Assembly (NCBI GenBank): GCA_964468435.1
Contig: CAYXVE010000026.1
Coordinates: 1 to 62,719 of the forward strand
DNA length: 62,719 bases
Reading direction: 5' to 3'
From: JBCCTX01 sp964468435
GTDB lineage: Bacteria > Bacteroidota > Bacteroidia > J057
Part shown: positions 35,732 through 44,649 of the stretch, piece by piece
Numbering within the stretch: position 1 is the first letter of the stretch
Layout of the letters: the number at the start of each line of letters is the position of its first letter
The notes under the pieces: model-generated
What the model saw: only the letters and a program-made list of their open reading frames with translations
Databases searched by the model: none
Told to the model about the DNA's origin: nothing
Translations under genes and position numbers: made by a program

Positions 35732-36469
35732 TTAATTCACATTGATCATATTTCCTGATCCAGTAATTTGAGTACTGATAGTTTCCGGTGCACCACGGTA
35801 TCTAATATCTCCAGATCCGGTAATTGTCGCATCCAAAGTTCCACCATCTACAAAGATCTCAGCTCCACCAGCGCCACTAATACGTATATCATAATCTCTG
35901 ACTAGCAAATCGTAAGTATGTAGATCACCAGAACCAGTGATACTGACTTCATGCTTTGCAGCAGATCCGCGAAGTTTCATATCTCCAGAACCACTGATCC
36001 TGCTATCTATATCTATCGCATCAAGATTGGCACGAATAATACCTGAGCCTGAGATTTCCAGATTAAGCTGTTCGGCGGCAAATAATGCTCCTTCTCCCAT
36101 GATATTTCCAGACCCCGAAATGATCAATTCAGTAATGAGCTCAGTAATAGTAATAAATACCTCTATATCGTGATCAAAAAAACAACGGTCAAGATCTATC
36201 AGTAGGATTCCGTTTCTCACATTCAGATCCAACTCTTCAAACACCGAGCGCTCGGCTTCAACGCTTACTCGCTGAATATCTCCCTGGGAGATATATACAC
36301 GGGCATCCCTTTTGAGGTGAACCCCATCAAAGGTCTCCAGATTGAAATCTTCTATTTCAATAGGCCCTTTGCCATTGCGACAGAACTCTTCATCTTCACA
36401 ACTCGTAAAGATCAGTACTGCCCAGAAACTAAATAACCACAAGTTCCAATACTTTTTGTAAAGTTTCAT
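35732..36469 (-). CDS. DUF2807 (putative auto-transporter adhesin, head GIN) lipoprotein
   Basis: 245 residues. A lipoprotein signal ends FTSC (Cys24), then a DUF2807 domain made of repeated strands carrying GSG motifs: LIISGSGNI, LEISGSGII, RISGSGDM, SITGSGDL, RISGAGGA, TITGSGDI, QITGSGNM. The spacing of ~20 residues marks a right-handed beta-helix. The family is abundant in Bacteroidota and has no proven function; the name 'head GIN' reflects its GIN motif. It stands alone, with a terminator at 35662-35693. Confidence 0.88.
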   Translation of the reverse strand: MKLYKKYWNLWLFSFWAVLIFTSCEDEEFCRNGKGPIEIEDFNLETFDGVHLKRDARVYISQGDIQRVSVEAERSVFEELDLNVRNGILLIDLDRCFFDHDIEVFITITELITELIISGSGNIMGEGALFAAEQLNLEISGSGIIRANLDAIDIDSRISGSGDMKLRGSAAKHEVSITGSGDLHTYDLLVRDYDIRISGAGGAEIFVDGGTLDATITGSGDIRYRGAPETISTQITGSGNMINVN

Positions 36470-37206
36470 GACTATAAATATTTACATCACGAAGTCCTAC
36501 TTCTATTTATTTAATATATTAAAGATATGCTGAGAATATCTCAGAATCCAAATGATAGGGTATCAACCCGTTCTTTTTGAGAGTGAAGGTGAAGACAGTT
36601 AGTGTATGGTGTCGTAGCATCCCACAGAGTACAATGCACTATACATATTGTTCTCAGCATCACTTTTTTTAGATATCTATTCTTTTATTTCTTGGATTTA
36701 CGATTAATTATAGCGCTCTGATTTTAAGGATGGGTATTTTTTGAGCAATTTCTTGGGATCTCGCTGGAAGTCCGGCGTAATGATAATATTAACACTTATC
36801 TAAGAAACTAGTGAGTCTTATTTTAGTGAGTTCTCCAACTTTGATTTTTTCCATCTGCTCCAAGCCGGAACTACGTTTGTTCTTTAATGATTGAGATTGT
36901 CTCATCTCTTGAAGTTCATGAAGAATTTTATTCCTTTCCTAGATTGGAATTAGGACAGCATTCTTATTGCCTTCCTAGTCTGTCACGTACTGGATAGAAA
37001 GATTCTCACTCATAAATTGTTTTTAGCGTAATCATGCGAATTTTTGTCCATTTAGTGACATTATCTGTTGCTGAGAACGATGGATTACAGTACAGGTGTA
37101 TAGCGGTGGGACTTACACAGCTCATTTGTAACAGAGGCCACAAGACTTTCTTAATGTGTCTGATATGAAGGACCATCCCGAACGTAGCAATCATGAACTG
37201 CTTGTC
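36470..37206. other. 737-base decayed intergenic stretch
   Basis: The longest gap outside the groES region. It carries a fragment of a RelE-like toxin gene on minus (36704-36793) and otherwise only frames broken by many stops. It looks like eroded coding DNA. No terminal repeats or transposase fragments were recognised. Confidence 0.6.
36704..36793 (-). pseudogene. Remnant of a RelE/ParE-family toxin gene
   Basis: On minus, 29 codons read a typical RelE-superfamily N terminus: TPDFQRDPKKLLKKYPSLKS, preceded by NIII and followed by a stop after ERYN. The KKL.KKYPSLK segment is the hallmark helix of these mRNA interferases. There is no start codon in frame (a TAG lies three codons upstream) and the catalytic C-terminal half is missing, so the gene is dead. 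A further open run upstream on minus (about 36795-36915) could be what remains of an antitoxin, but I cannot recognise it. Confidence 0.55.
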
Positions 37207-37581
37207 CTAATTATTCCAGTACTTCCGGGAAACGAAGATATGGATCCAGATTGACCTTGAAATCCGGAAGATAAGCGGAGTAAGGATCAGGAATAATGGA
37301 AGAAAAATGAGAAGTAGCTGAAAGATAGATAAATCATAAACCAGAAAACTTACAAGCATAATGCCTAACATGATAGCGACATTGATTGCATAGCTGATGT
37401 AGGCAGACCCAAAATAGAACCCTGGTTCTATGACAAAATCCTGTCCACAAACAGGACATTCTTTATACATCTGGCCTTTGGCAGATAAATTATACGGATT
37501 GGGAGATTTGAAAAGATTTCCTTGATGACAAGCTGGACATTTCAACCTAATAATCGCACCTAGTTTGGATCTCATCGCCAT
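37207..37581 (-). CDS. DUF983 family membrane protein
   Basis: 124 residues. The start has a zinc-ribbon-like CPACHQGNLF and CPVCGQDF (residues ~15-50), then a conserved FYFGSAYISYAINV segment and two membrane helices (about 55-80 and 85-105). DUF983 proteins occur across Proteobacteria and Bacteroidota, have no settled function and are often near cytochrome oxidase genes; that context is absent here. Confidence 0.85.
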   Translation of the reverse strand: MAMRSKLGAIIRLKCPACHQGNLFKSPNPYNLSAKGQMYKECPVCGQDFVIEPGFYFGSAYISYAINVAIMLGIMLVSFLVYDLSIFQLLLIFLPLFLILTPLIFRISRSIWIHIFVSRKYWNN

Positions 37582-37733
37582 ATACTAATTTAATTATTGC
37601 TGAAAGTTTTTATAAAATAGAATCACTGTTTAAGCTCAACTCAACATATTAACTATTCATAATCTGTTATGGTTAATGTCCATGCTGTATGCAATCGTAA
37701 AAATTTAAGCTCCAGACATCACCCAAGTTTGAT

Positions 37734-38840
37734 TTAAGAAGCCAAATAAGCAAAAAGTTGATCATAATGATCGACTAATTTCGCCCAGTCGAATTTTTCT
37801 ACCCACCTACGAGTGTCAATATTTCGGAGTTTCGCAGTATTTTCCAGTAAATTTGACAAGCTTTTCATTAAATCGCCAAAAGAATGATAAAAGAATTGTG
37901 GAACTTCGTTGCGGGGAAGATACTCTTCATATACTTTATTGGCAGGTAGTAATGGATATGTATTACAGTAAAGCGCTTCTACAACACTTATCCCAAAATA
38001 ATCATGAACAGATGTTACGGGAAGCATATCAGCCTTGCATAACCAAGCTCTATATTCATCAACATGCTCTGCATATCCCCATTTGACAGTATGTTCCTTC
38101 AGTTTATTCCTGGCCACATCAAAAATTCCGGGATAGTTTGCAAATTGCTCCCCAAGAACAGCAAGCTGAAATACTGCCCCCTGTTCACTAAGCATAATCA
38201 ATGCTCTAAAAAAATCATCTGGGCCTTTATCATATTCCCAGCGATGGTTCCAGAGGATCAGGGGAATTTTGTTTGATTTTTCGACATATGGATGTATATC
38301 CAAGTCAGCTAAATCTAACCCAATGGGTAATACCTGGCTTTTCGCTGCAATATGGTCGACCATAGACAATTCATGATGGTCTGGGAAGCGTCGCAAAAAA
38401 TCTGGCAAAGCCCCGAGAAATCCATCCTGATGATACTGAGAGTTGAACAAAACCCTATCTGCTGATAGAGCACTGGCAACATTGATAAAGCTATAGTGCA
38501 CATCTCGCTTGAGTAAGCGGTCCTGGTCCCGTTCAGAACGTGGATAGGTTAATTGATTTTCGTGAAAGTAAACAACCGTAGGGATATTGTAAGTAATCTT
38601 TCGGGTAAGTGACAGGAAAGTATTAAGGTCCAGCATACCTGTCGCAAGTATCAAATCCGGCTGTGAGACGTTTTCGAGAAACCTTCTTGCCAAGGTAATA
38701 GCACCACCATGCATACGCCATTTCCAATGATGACCACTAAGCGATAATATCTCTACCTCATGCTGGCTGAATCGCTGATATTCCAGAGCCCACTTCCGGT
38801 GAGACCCTGCAAAAAACGGATCTATGACCAGAATTTTCAC
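37734..38840 (-). CDS. tRNA-queuosine alpha-mannosyltransferase (QTMAN/GTDC1) family glycosyltransferase
   Basis: 368 residues. The N-terminal half matches the DUF3524 domain of vertebrate GTDC1/QTMAN: ILVIDPFFAGSHRKWALEYQ, HHWKWRMHGGA, VVYFHENQLTYP, SADRVLFNSQYHQD and FPDHH. The C-terminal half is a GT-B glycosyltransferase 1 domain (LILWNHRWEYDKGPDDF, then YFGISVVEALYCNTYPLLP). GTDC1 mannosylates queuosine in tRNA-Asp of animals. A bacterial homologue could modify queuosine or another nucleoside, but the acceptor is unproven. Its ATG overlaps the last four bases of engB (ATGA, 38837-38840), so the two are translationally coupled. Confidence 0.8.
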   Translation of the reverse strand: MKILVIDPFFAGSHRKWALEYQRFSQHEVEILSLSGHHWKWRMHGGAITLARRFLENVSQPDLILATGMLDLNTFLSLTRKITYNIPTVVYFHENQLTYPRSERDQDRLLKRDVHYSFINVASALSADRVLFNSQYHQDGFLGALPDFLRRFPDHHELSMVDHIAAKSQVLPIGLDLADLDIHPYVEKSNKIPLILWNHRWEYDKGPDDFFRALIMLSEQGAVFQLAVLGEQFANYPGIFDVARNKLKEHTVKWGYAEHVDEYRAWLCKADMLPVTSVHDYFGISVVEALYCNTYPLLPANKVYEEYLPRNEVPQFFYHSFGDLMKSLSNLLENTAKLRNIDTRRWVEKFDWAKLVDHYDQLFAYLAS

Positions 38841-39442
38841 TTGGGTGTAAATAGCAAGTTGATTTCTTCAATCTGGTCAAGCAAATCCTGAGTTCCCATA
38901 CCTGTAACAGCAGAAGTTGCAATCATTGGAGGAAAAGAATCCCAGGTATGTAGCAGGGTCTGTTCAAAGGTAAAGATATTCTTTTCCAGTTTGGTAGAAT
39001 TAAGCTTGTCTATTTTGGTAAAAACAATCGTAAAGGGTAACTCCTGAGTACCTAAAAACTCGAGAAATTCCAGGTCTATTGCCTGAGGTTTAATCCTGAT
39101 ATCAACCAGCACGTATGTATTCATCAGATTTTCACGCAAGGTAAGATAATCATAGATCATATCGCTGAATTGTTGCCTGAGGGTTTTGGATACCTTAGCG
39201 TAGCCATATCCAGGTAAATCGACCAAATACCAGTTTTCATTGATCAGAAAGTGATTAATCAACTGGGTTTTGCCAGGCGTACCACTAGTCTTTGCAAGAT
39301 TTTTTCTATTACAAAGTCTGTTGATCAGAGAAGATTTCCCGACATTTGATCTACCTACAAATGCATATTCCGGGAGATCTGCAGGAAGGAGTTCTTCCAT
39401 CTGGGTACTGCTTTTGATGAATTCCGCCTTCTTAATATCCAT
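38837..39442 (-). CDS. engB: Ribosome-assembly GTPase EngB/YsxC (YihA)
   Basis: 201 residues, the usual length. The G motifs are G1 FVGRSNVGKSSLINRL, G2 SGTPGKTQ, G3 LVDLPGYGYA, G4 VFTKIDKLN, and the C-terminal TSAVTGMG. It is an essential GTPase for late 50S subunit assembly. It overlaps the QTMAN-family gene by four bases, pairing ribosome assembly with a putative tRNA-modifying enzyme. The divergent ubiE start is 156 bp away. Confidence 0.95.
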   Translation of the reverse strand: MDIKKAEFIKSSTQMEELLPADLPEYAFVGRSNVGKSSLINRLCNRKNLAKTSGTPGKTQLINHFLINENWYLVDLPGYGYAKVSKTLRQQFSDMIYDYLTLRENLMNTYVLVDIRIKPQAIDLEFLEFLGTQELPFTIVFTKIDKLNSTKLEKNIFTFEQTLLHTWDSFPPMIATSAVTGMGTQDLLDQIEEINLLFTPK

Positions 39443-39598
39443 TTTTCATTATACTTATACCTGTTTGTTTCACGTTTATCCTTACGCTCTCTATGTAACT
39501 TACTCAATTCGGGATCCACCTATTGTAATCCAGAAACTCCCATATAAGTTAAACCATATTATAAACAATCGCGTTTTATAGCAAAATATATTACAATT

Positions 39599-40327
39599 TT
39601 GACAAAACCCGTTACTCCATATTCTGATGCTGCAGACTCCAAAAAGGAGCAGGTAACGCAAATGTTTGACAACATTGCGCCAAGCTATGATCTACTCAAT
39701 CGAGCGCTCAGCCTCGGCATTGATGTGAGTTGGCGTCGTAAAGCTGTCAGCTTACTGAAGGATTATCAACCAGCGCGCATTCTGGATATTGCGACTGGAA
39801 CCGCAGACTTTGCACTTGAAGCAGCCAAACTTCAACCACGTGAGATCATAGGAATCGATATTGCCCATCAAATGCTGGCTATTGGGAGAGAGAAAATACG
39901 CAAAGTCCAGCTTCACCCAATGATATCTCTCATTGGCGGAGATGCTGAAAATCTGGAGTTTCCCGGCGATTATTTTGATGCCATTACTATAGGTTTTGGA
40001 GTACGTAATTTTGAAAATTTGGAAAAAGGGCTTCAGGAGGTACACCGAGTGCTCAAACCCGGCAAGGCATGTGTAATACTGGAACCTTCATACCCCACAC
40101 GTTTTCCACTAAAGCAATTGTTCGCCATTCATTTTCGTATAATCACTCCATTGATAGGCAAGATCATATCTGGTGATCATAGCGCCTATCAATATTTGCC
40201 AGAATCAGTAAAAGCCTTTCCCACTGGCAAGGAATTTGTTGATATTTGTCATCAAATAGGATTCAGTAAGGCAAAATATCTCCCTTTGACATTTGGAATA
40301 TGTGCCTTATACTTGCTGGAGAAATAA
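39599..40327 (+). CDS. ubiE: Demethylmenaquinone methyltransferase (UbiE/MenG)
   Basis: 242 residues, apparently starting with TTG at 39599; no in-frame ATG precedes the conserved KKEQVTQMFDNIAPSYD segment, and the N-terminal PYSDAADSKKEQV fits the Bacteroidota family. The SAM-binding motif is ILDIATGTADFALEAA, followed by FGVRNFENLEKGLQEVHRVLKP. It methylates demethylmenaquinone to menaquinone. The neighbouring porT gene downstream is a conserved pairing in this phylum. The TTG start may lower expression. Confidence 0.93.
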   Translation: MTKPVTPYSDAADSKKEQVTQMFDNIAPSYDLLNRALSLGIDVSWRRKAVSLLKDYQPARILDIATGTADFALEAAKLQPREIIGIDIAHQMLAIGREKIRKVQLHPMISLIGGDAENLEFPGDYFDAITIGFGVRNFENLEKGLQEVHRVLKPGKACVILEPSYPTRFPLKQLFAIHFRIITPLIGKIISGDHSAYQYLPESVKAFPTGKEFVDICHQIGFSKAKYLPLTFGICALYLLEK

Positions 40328-40447
40328 TTCATTACGTAGCGAATAAAATTTTACCCAGACCCAAAGTATTATCTAATGACTCTTGCGAAATATTTTTGGC
40401 ATGAATGATCTAATTTTCCGGATTGAGGTATCTATTTTTGAACTCGT

Positions 40448-41164
40448 ATGAAGCAAATATTGTATAATATCGTGTCTCTCAGGCTCTTCACGATGATCTT
40501 TCTGGTTTTGCTGCTAAGTCTGAAAAGTCATGCACAACGGTTTGGACAACACGAATTTGATTATAAGCGTTTCAACCTGGGATTTCAGATCGGCATCAAT
40601 TACAGTACCTACGATCTTGAGGAAGATATACTGGTATCTTCGCCTGGTTATACTACGGTAGTAGAAAACATCGAGATGAATCCTCAGCCAGGCATAAGGT
40701 TATCAATCATTACCAATCTCAACCTCCACAATAATTTTTCTTTGCGGTTCATACCCGGCGTTTCATTGGAGCAACGCAATTTTAAATTTTATTTTGATAA
40801 TGGCATGATAGAAGATCGTAAAGTAGAAGCTACTTATCTCTATCTCCCCCTGCTCCTGCAGTTCAAATCGGATTATTTTAATCGCACCCGGTTTTATGTA
40901 GTAGGGGGTGGTCAGATGGGTATCAACTTTGCCAGTAATAAACGCGTACGGGATGATCCCGCTCTGCTAAAAATCAACGAACAGGATTTCAGTATTGTAA
41001 TTGGGTTAGGATTTAATCTTTACGGAGAAAAGATTAAATTATCTCCGGAAATCAACTATTCGATTGGATTGGGAAATATTTACGAGCCTAGATTTACCAC
41101 ACATGCTGAAGCCATACAGTCTTTGAGAAGTCAGGTACTCGCACTCATTATCAACTTTGAATAA
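40448..41164 (+). CDS. porT: PorT/SprT family outer-membrane protein (type IX secretion)
   Basis: 238 residues. A signal peptide (1-~29, ending SHAQ) is followed by an eight-strand barrel pattern: NLGFQIGINYSTY, PGIRLSIITNLNLHNNFSLRFIP (as two strands), TYLYLPLLLQFKS, RFYVVGGGQMGINFA, SPEINYSIGLGNIY. It matches the PorT family needed for type IX secretion and gliding. Position after ubiE supports this. TATTTTTG lies at 40433-40440, 8 bases before the ATG, which would give a nearly leaderless mRNA, but its -33 partner is not clear. A perfect palindrome starts directly after the stop. Confidence 0.87.
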   Translation: MKQILYNIVSLRLFTMIFLVLLLSLKSHAQRFGQHEFDYKRFNLGFQIGINYSTYDLEEDILVSSPGYTTVVENIEMNPQPGIRLSIITNLNLHNNFSLRFIPGVSLEQRNFKFYFDNGMIEDRKVEATYLYLPLLLQFKSDYFNRTRFYVVGGGQMGINFASNKRVRDDPALLKINEQDFSIVIGLGFNLYGEKIKLSPEINYSIGLGNIYEPRFTTHAEAIQSLRSQVLALIINFE

Positions 41165-41194
41165 TATTCGGAGGAAGTCGACTTCCTCCGAATA
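41165..41194. terminator. Perfect 30-base palindrome of the GAGGAAGTC family
   Basis: TATTCGGAGGAAGTC (41165-41179) is followed at once by its exact reverse complement (41180-41194). It begins at the base after the porT stop and lies between the convergent porT and LysM genes, where it probably terminates both. Only a weak TCTTTT follows on plus. Confidence 0.75.
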
Positions 41195-41268
41195 CTCTTT
41201 TATTGTTGTTAAAAACTAATAAGCCTCGCCCTTATTTTCAGCGATGGTTAGTCTATTCCTAACGATAT
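41195..41268 (-). repeat. Conserved block preceding the hairpin, copy 2
   Basis: On minus it contains ATCGCTGAAAATAAGG and then AAAGAGTATTC next to the palindrome, the same landmarks as at 28771-28870 and 58960-59100. It lies in the 3' untranslated region of the LysM gene and is shorter than the other copies. Confidence 0.6.
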
Positions 41269-41328
41269 CTCTAGCTATTTACTTTTGAGATAAGCGCCTG
41301 TTATTCCGTCACTCAGGTGTTATACACC

Positions 41329-41796
41329 CTAGTTCAGCGGTGGAATGCGAAGAACTTGTCCAGGATAGATCAGGTTCGGATCTTTCAACATGGGCTTGTT
41401 AGCTTCGAAGATCACATTGTATTTCATAGGATCTCCGTAGTATTCTTTTGAGATTTTTGATAGGCTATCGCCTCTCTGTACAGTATACATTTGTGCTTCC
41501 GGTTCGGGGGCTTCTACGGCCATGTGATCATCTACAGATCCGATACCATTGATATTTCCTACTGCCAGGATCAATTTTTCTTTTTCTGCCTGTGATGCAG
41601 CTTTACCTTTCAGAGTCGCTTTGTCTCCTTCAACGAAGACTTCCAGATCTTCGATCTGAAGATCGAATTTTGTTACAAATTCACGGATAAGTGCTTCTTT
41701 TTGTTGATTTGCTTCGGCAGAATTGGCTTCTGCTTCTTCTTCCTTTTTTCCAAAAAGCTTAGCACCTGCATTTTTAACAAAACTGAATAGTCCCAT
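41329..41796 (-). CDS. BON-LysM protein (Kbp/YgaU-like)
   Basis: 155 residues. A short helical N terminus (FVKNAGAKLFGKKEEEAEA) leads to a BON domain (about 30-95) and a C-terminal LysM domain (about 100-153: YTVQRGDSLSKISKEYYGDP, ending VLRIPPL). There is no signal peptide. This is the architecture of E. coli Kbp (YgaU), a cytoplasmic potassium-binding protein. A -7-like TAGATTTG lies upstream on minus (41847-41840). The palindrome and repeat block at 41165-41268 follow the gene. Confidence 0.88.
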   Translation of the reverse strand: MGLFSFVKNAGAKLFGKKEEEAEANSAEANQQKEALIREFVTKFDLQIEDLEVFVEGDKATLKGKAASQAEKEKLILAVGNINGIGSVDDHMAVEAPEPEAQMYTVQRGDSLSKISKEYYGDPMKYNVIFEANKPMLKDPNLIYPGQVLRIPPLN

Positions 41797-42059
41797 AGAA
41801 ATACTTTTTAATTGTAGTTGATGATATGATGTAAATAAACAAATCTAACTTATAAGATGCAACAACCATTCACTCGATGTGAAGGTACACCTTTATCAAA
41901 TCTATCAGATTTTATCTATTTAGAAGGAATCAAGACTCAAAAGTCACTTATCATGGGATCCATCGGTCTAGTTAATTAACTAACCTTCAAAGAAAAAAAC
42001 CGTTATCCAGATTAAATTTCCAGACAGATGTTTTCAGGTTATCAGTCGAAATGTAAGAA

Positions 42060-43316
42060 TCAGGTTTTTCTTTTTTTCTTTCTGGCAGCTGGAAAAAGGA
42101 TATTGTTAAGAATTAGTCTATATCCGGGTGAATTGGGATGAAGTGTGAGATCTGTAGGCTCTTCTCCTACTAAATGACGGTAGTCTTCAGGATCATGCCC
42201 ACCATAAAAGGTCCACATTCCTCTACCAAAGTTTCCATGTATATACCTGGCTTCATCATAGGCTTTTAGCTCTCCCATCACCAGGGCTTCTGGTTTGAGC
42301 AGATCTTTGTTAAAAGCTGTTGTCTGTCCCATGAACCCTTTGACTGTACGTGTGTGATTCTGGCACAACATGGTAGGAACGGGGTCCCATTTAGCGGAAA
42401 ACTCAAACAGGGTAAAGTAATCCATATGCTGGGGTACACGGCGATAGGGTGTAGTATCGATATTGGTAAACTCATATTGCAGTGGATTCATCACGATGCT
42501 GAAATCCTGAAAGGCCAGGCTACGGCTATAGTCCAGCTTTTGCTGTGCTGCCTGATCCATAGGATCGCCGTCGTACATATATTCGCATATATCAACACCT
42601 TCGGCAGATAAAGCCAGATCGTATGTATCTGTCGCAGAACACATAGCAAAGAGGAAACCTCCATTACCCAGATATTGCTTGATCTCTTTGGATACGGCAA
42701 GCTTCATCTGACTTACCTTACTGTATCCATAAATCTTTGCCATGGATTCCTGTGATTTTACCTCATCGCGATACCACTGATGATTGTGAAAGCTGGCATA
42801 AAACTTTCCATACTGACCTGTGAAATCTTCATGGTGCAAATGTAGCCAGTCATATTCGCTCAGTTTTCCATCCATTACATCTGCGTCATACACCTTCTCA
42901 TAGGGTATCTCCGCGTATGTAAGGGCAAGTGTTACGGCATCATCCCAGGGCTGTTTATTTTTGGGCGTATATACTGCTATTTTGGGAGCTTTCTCCAGTT
43001 TAACCGCATCCATGTTCACATCATCTGACGATACATATGCCAGAATCTCGGTTGCCTGCCCATCGGAGATCTTTTCATACTTGATCCCACGTATTTGAAG
43101 TTCCTGTTCGAAGGTAGGAGTATGTTGAAACATAAAGCTTCCGCCCCGGTAATTCAATAACCAATCTACATTGACTTGATAAGTGAGGACCCAATATGCT
43201 ACTCCATAAGCTTTTAAATGATCCGACTGCGCATAATCCATGGGTATCAGGATAAAGTCCGCCCTACTCACCAACATGCATAGACTCATCAACACAGTCA
43301 ATAATAATTTTCTCAT
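42060..43316 (-). CDS. Secreted Bacteroidota protein with amidotransferase-like fold
   Basis: 418 residues. A signal peptide (1-~19, ending SRAD) is followed by a conserved FILIPMDYAQSDHLKAYGVAY, a region resembling class I glutamine-amidotransferase/ThuA-like folds (IAVYTPKNKQPWDDAVTLAL, WLHLHHEDFTGQYG, FLFAMCSATDTYDLAL), and a C-terminal FGRGMWTFYGGHDPEDY. Databases often call this family 'asparagine synthetase B', but it lacks an N-terminal Cys nucleophile and an ATP-pyrophosphatase domain, so I do not use the name. The function is unknown. Confidence 0.7.
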   Translation of the reverse strand: MRKLLLTVLMSLCMLVSRADFILIPMDYAQSDHLKAYGVAYWVLTYQVNVDWLLNYRGGSFMFQHTPTFEQELQIRGIKYEKISDGQATEILAYVSSDDVNMDAVKLEKAPKIAVYTPKNKQPWDDAVTLALTYAEIPYEKVYDADVMDGKLSEYDWLHLHHEDFTGQYGKFYASFHNHQWYRDEVKSQESMAKIYGYSKVSQMKLAVSKEIKQYLGNGGFLFAMCSATDTYDLALSAEGVDICEYMYDGDPMDQAAQQKLDYSRSLAFQDFSIVMNPLQYEFTNIDTTPYRRVPQHMDYFTLFEFSAKWDPVPTMLCQNHTRTVKGFMGQTTAFNKDLLKPEALVMGELKAYDEARYIHGNFGRGMWTFYGGHDPEDYRHLVGEEPTDLTLHPNSPGYRLILNNILFPAARKKKRKT

Positions 43317-43387
43317 AATCCCCTGTATTTTTTTATTTTTTTGGAAATGCTATCTATAAATGTAAGTAATTATTATATTTAACGGTA

Positions 43388-44641
43388 ATGAAAATCATTC
43401 GTTTTGTATATGAAGGCGCACGAATGGCAGTAGGTGCCATCCTGTCAAATAAGACACGTTCTATTCTAACTATGATTGGGGTGGCTACGGGTATATTTGC
43501 CATTACCAGTATCCTGACCATGGTGAATTCCCTGGAAAACTTCATTTCTGACAATTTGTCAGAAATGGGAAACACCAATATTATGGTTTACAACTGGCCT
43601 TTTGTTGTCAAGGGAGACTGGCGCGACTATCTCAACCGCCCCAAGGTCAGCTATTACGAATATGAAAGATTGAAAGACAACCTAGATGAAGCCGTAGGAG
43701 TGAGTTTCAAAGTATCTTCAAGAGCATCAAGTGTCAGCGCTGATGGTCAAAGTATCAGAAATGTCCAGTTAAATGGTATTACACCAGACGAGGCGATTGT
43801 ATTTAACTTTGATTTTGAGTCTGGCAGATACTTTACAGATACAGAATTCAGGTATGGATCCAGCGTATGTGTATTAGGCTACAATGTAGCGGAAAATCTC
43901 TTCCCCGACCGTTACGCTGAGGGAAAATATGTAAGGGTAGGTACCAAACAGCTCAAGGTCATAGGCGTACTGGAAAAATCAGGATCTGCATTCAGTGATG
44001 AAGATGATCAGATCTATGTCCCTTACAAAGTTGTAACGCGTATCATCAATGTACGGAAACGCTATGTCGATAAGCAGATTTGGATCAAAGCCAGTAGTCC
44101 CGAAACTATGGCATATGTAGAAAGCGAAACGATCGGCATAGTTAGGGCAGCTAGAGGTCTCAGACCTAGAGAAGACAACAACTTTTCTATCAATAAAGCC
44201 GAACAGATTATGAACGAAGTCAACAATATCCTGGGTTATCTTAGAACAGGTGGGTGGATCATCAGTATCTTTTCGATCCTGATAGGTGGCTTTAGTATAG
44301 GTATGATCATGTATATCTCTGTTCGTGAAAGAACGCGTGAGATTGGAATACAGAAAGCTTTAGGTTCGACCAGGGGTTTTATCCTGTATCAGTTTCTGAT
44401 AGAATCGCTGATAATCTGTCTTATGGGAGGAATCATGGGTCTGATAGGCGTTTATGGAGCTGGTGGTATTGCAAATACCATTATCGCTCAATCTGATACC
44501 AACTTCTCCATTTCAGTTTCTCTTGGGAATATAGGTACTGCTATTGGTCTTTCTTCAATTATTGGCCTGTTATCCGGCTTTGTTCCTTCTTTGATAGCAT
44601 CTACGCTTGACCCTGTAAAAGCTATCCGGCATACAGGTTGA
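43388..44641 (+). CDS. ABC transporter permease, MacB/FtsX type
   Basis: 417 residues. One N-terminal helix (about residue 18-42, ILTMIGVATGIFAITSILTM), a MacB-type periplasmic core (about 45-270) and three C-terminal FtsX helices (about 285-410), with the cytoplasmic SVRERTREIGIQKALGSTRG loop. These permeases drive lipoprotein, peptide or drug export mechanically and need a separate ATPase. No ATPase gene is adjacent, so the partner is elsewhere. The GT9 gene starts 8 bp downstream. Confidence 0.92.
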   Translation: MKIIRFVYEGARMAVGAILSNKTRSILTMIGVATGIFAITSILTMVNSLENFISDNLSEMGNTNIMVYNWPFVVKGDWRDYLNRPKVSYYEYERLKDNLDEAVGVSFKVSSRASSVSADGQSIRNVQLNGITPDEAIVFNFDFESGRYFTDTEFRYGSSVCVLGYNVAENLFPDRYAEGKYVRVGTKQLKVIGVLEKSGSAFSDEDDQIYVPYKVVTRIINVRKRYVDKQIWIKASSPETMAYVESETIGIVRAARGLRPREDNNFSINKAEQIMNEVNNILGYLRTGGWIISIFSILIGGFSIGMIMYISVRERTREIGIQKALGSTRGFILYQFLIESLIICLMGGIMGLIGVYGAGGIANTIIAQSDTNFSISVSLGNIGTAIGLSSIIGLLSGFVPSLIASTLDPVKAIRHTG

Positions 44642-44649
44642 TATCACAC

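Noticed and set aside
37006..37194. 62-codon frame on minus before the DUF983 gene
   Set aside because: No domain, no promoter, unusual composition; it lies in a decayed gap.
42060..43316. Label 'asparagine synthetase B' for the secreted 418-residue protein
   Set aside because: No N-terminal catalytic Cys and no ATP-pyrophosphatase domain; it has a signal peptide.
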